From Tenacibaculum agarivorans (GTDB taxonomy: Bacteria > Bacteroidota > Bacteroidia > Flavobacteriales > Flavobacteriaceae): DNA of 39,197 bases. Position numbers and translations under genes: made by a program. A model generated the notes under the pieces. The model was not told where the DNA came from. It saw nothing but the letters and a program-made list of their open reading frames with translations, and did no database searches. The stretch lies in contig NZ_MSMP01000043.1 in assembly GCF_001936575.1 (NCBI RefSeq), forward strand, positions 1 through 39,197. Reading direction: 5' to 3'. The first letter of the stretch is position 1, and every line of letters starts with the position of its first letter. Positions 39,172 through 39,197 of this stretch are shown here, piece after piece.

Positions 39172-39197
39172 ATTAAAGAGTTCGTAATTTAAGTTAA

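Overview
The window looks like the chromosome of a low-GC member of the Bacteroidota, most likely a marine or host-associated Flavobacteriaceae. Supporting signs are promoters of the Bacteroidota type (TTG, about 19 bases, TAnnTTTG), lipoprotein and SprB-like secreted proteins, AT-rich genes with 1-14 base overlaps, and flavobacterial gene forms such as a MetX/aspartokinase/homoserine dehydrogenase fusion and a two-piece MetH. The genus cannot be fixed from the sequence. No tRNA, rRNA, IS element, phage or CRISPR array was seen.

Layout. (1) 1-2104: a 5'-truncated gamma-carbonic anhydrase-like gene, a convergent LTxxQ (Spy/CpxP-like) exported protein with a shared hairpin terminator, and a membrane-anchored endonuclease/exonuclease/phosphatase protein. 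(2) 2141-9199: a methionine operon under a SAM-I riboswitch: metY, a 1131-aa MetX-AK-HSD fusion, an OsmC-like protein, metZ and an Rrf2 regulator. (3) 9236-19380: a 10-kb sulfate-to-cysteine operon with its own promoter, candidate operator and a strong terminator. It encodes DUF2061, CysH, CysD, CysN, a 2x[4Fe-4S] ferredoxin, a sulfite reductase with a HEPN-like tail, the siroheme enzymes CobA and Met8-like, a TrxR-like ferredoxin-NADP reductase, a [2Fe-2S] ferredoxin, EpsC and CysM. (4) 19453-21704: a putative lipoprotein of unknown function, a terminator, and a guanylate kinase. (5) 21737-27189: a second SAM-I riboswitch heading metH part 1, an ABM-fold protein, metH part 2, a small unknown protein and metF. 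(6) 27190-27699: a 500-base gap with an inverted repeat, a possible 35-aa ORF and two terminator-like hairpins. (7) 27700-39171: two giant secreted proteins built from shared leucine-rich modules and a shared dockerin-like C-terminus. The second carries an M60-like zinc metallopeptidase.

How it works together: sulfate is activated by CysDN, reduced by CysH and the ferredoxin-fed sulfite reductase (siroheme from CobA/Met8), and trapped as cysteine by EpsC and CysM or as homocysteine by MetY and MetZ on acylhomoserine. Homoserine and its acyl ester come from the MetX-AK-HSD fusion. Homocysteine is methylated by the split MetH with methyl-folate from MetF. SAM closes the loop through the two riboswitches, and the Rrf2 protein next to the cys promoter is the likely cysteine/Fe-S-responsive regulator. 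No APS kinase (cysC) is present although CysH is of the PAPS type, so cysC would have to lie elsewhere.

Most worth following up: the triple fusion with unusual aspartokinase active-site substitutions, the structured cysD-cysN spacer, the ABM gene between the two MetH halves, the HEPN tail on sulfite reductase, and the shared C-terminal domain of the two giant proteins.
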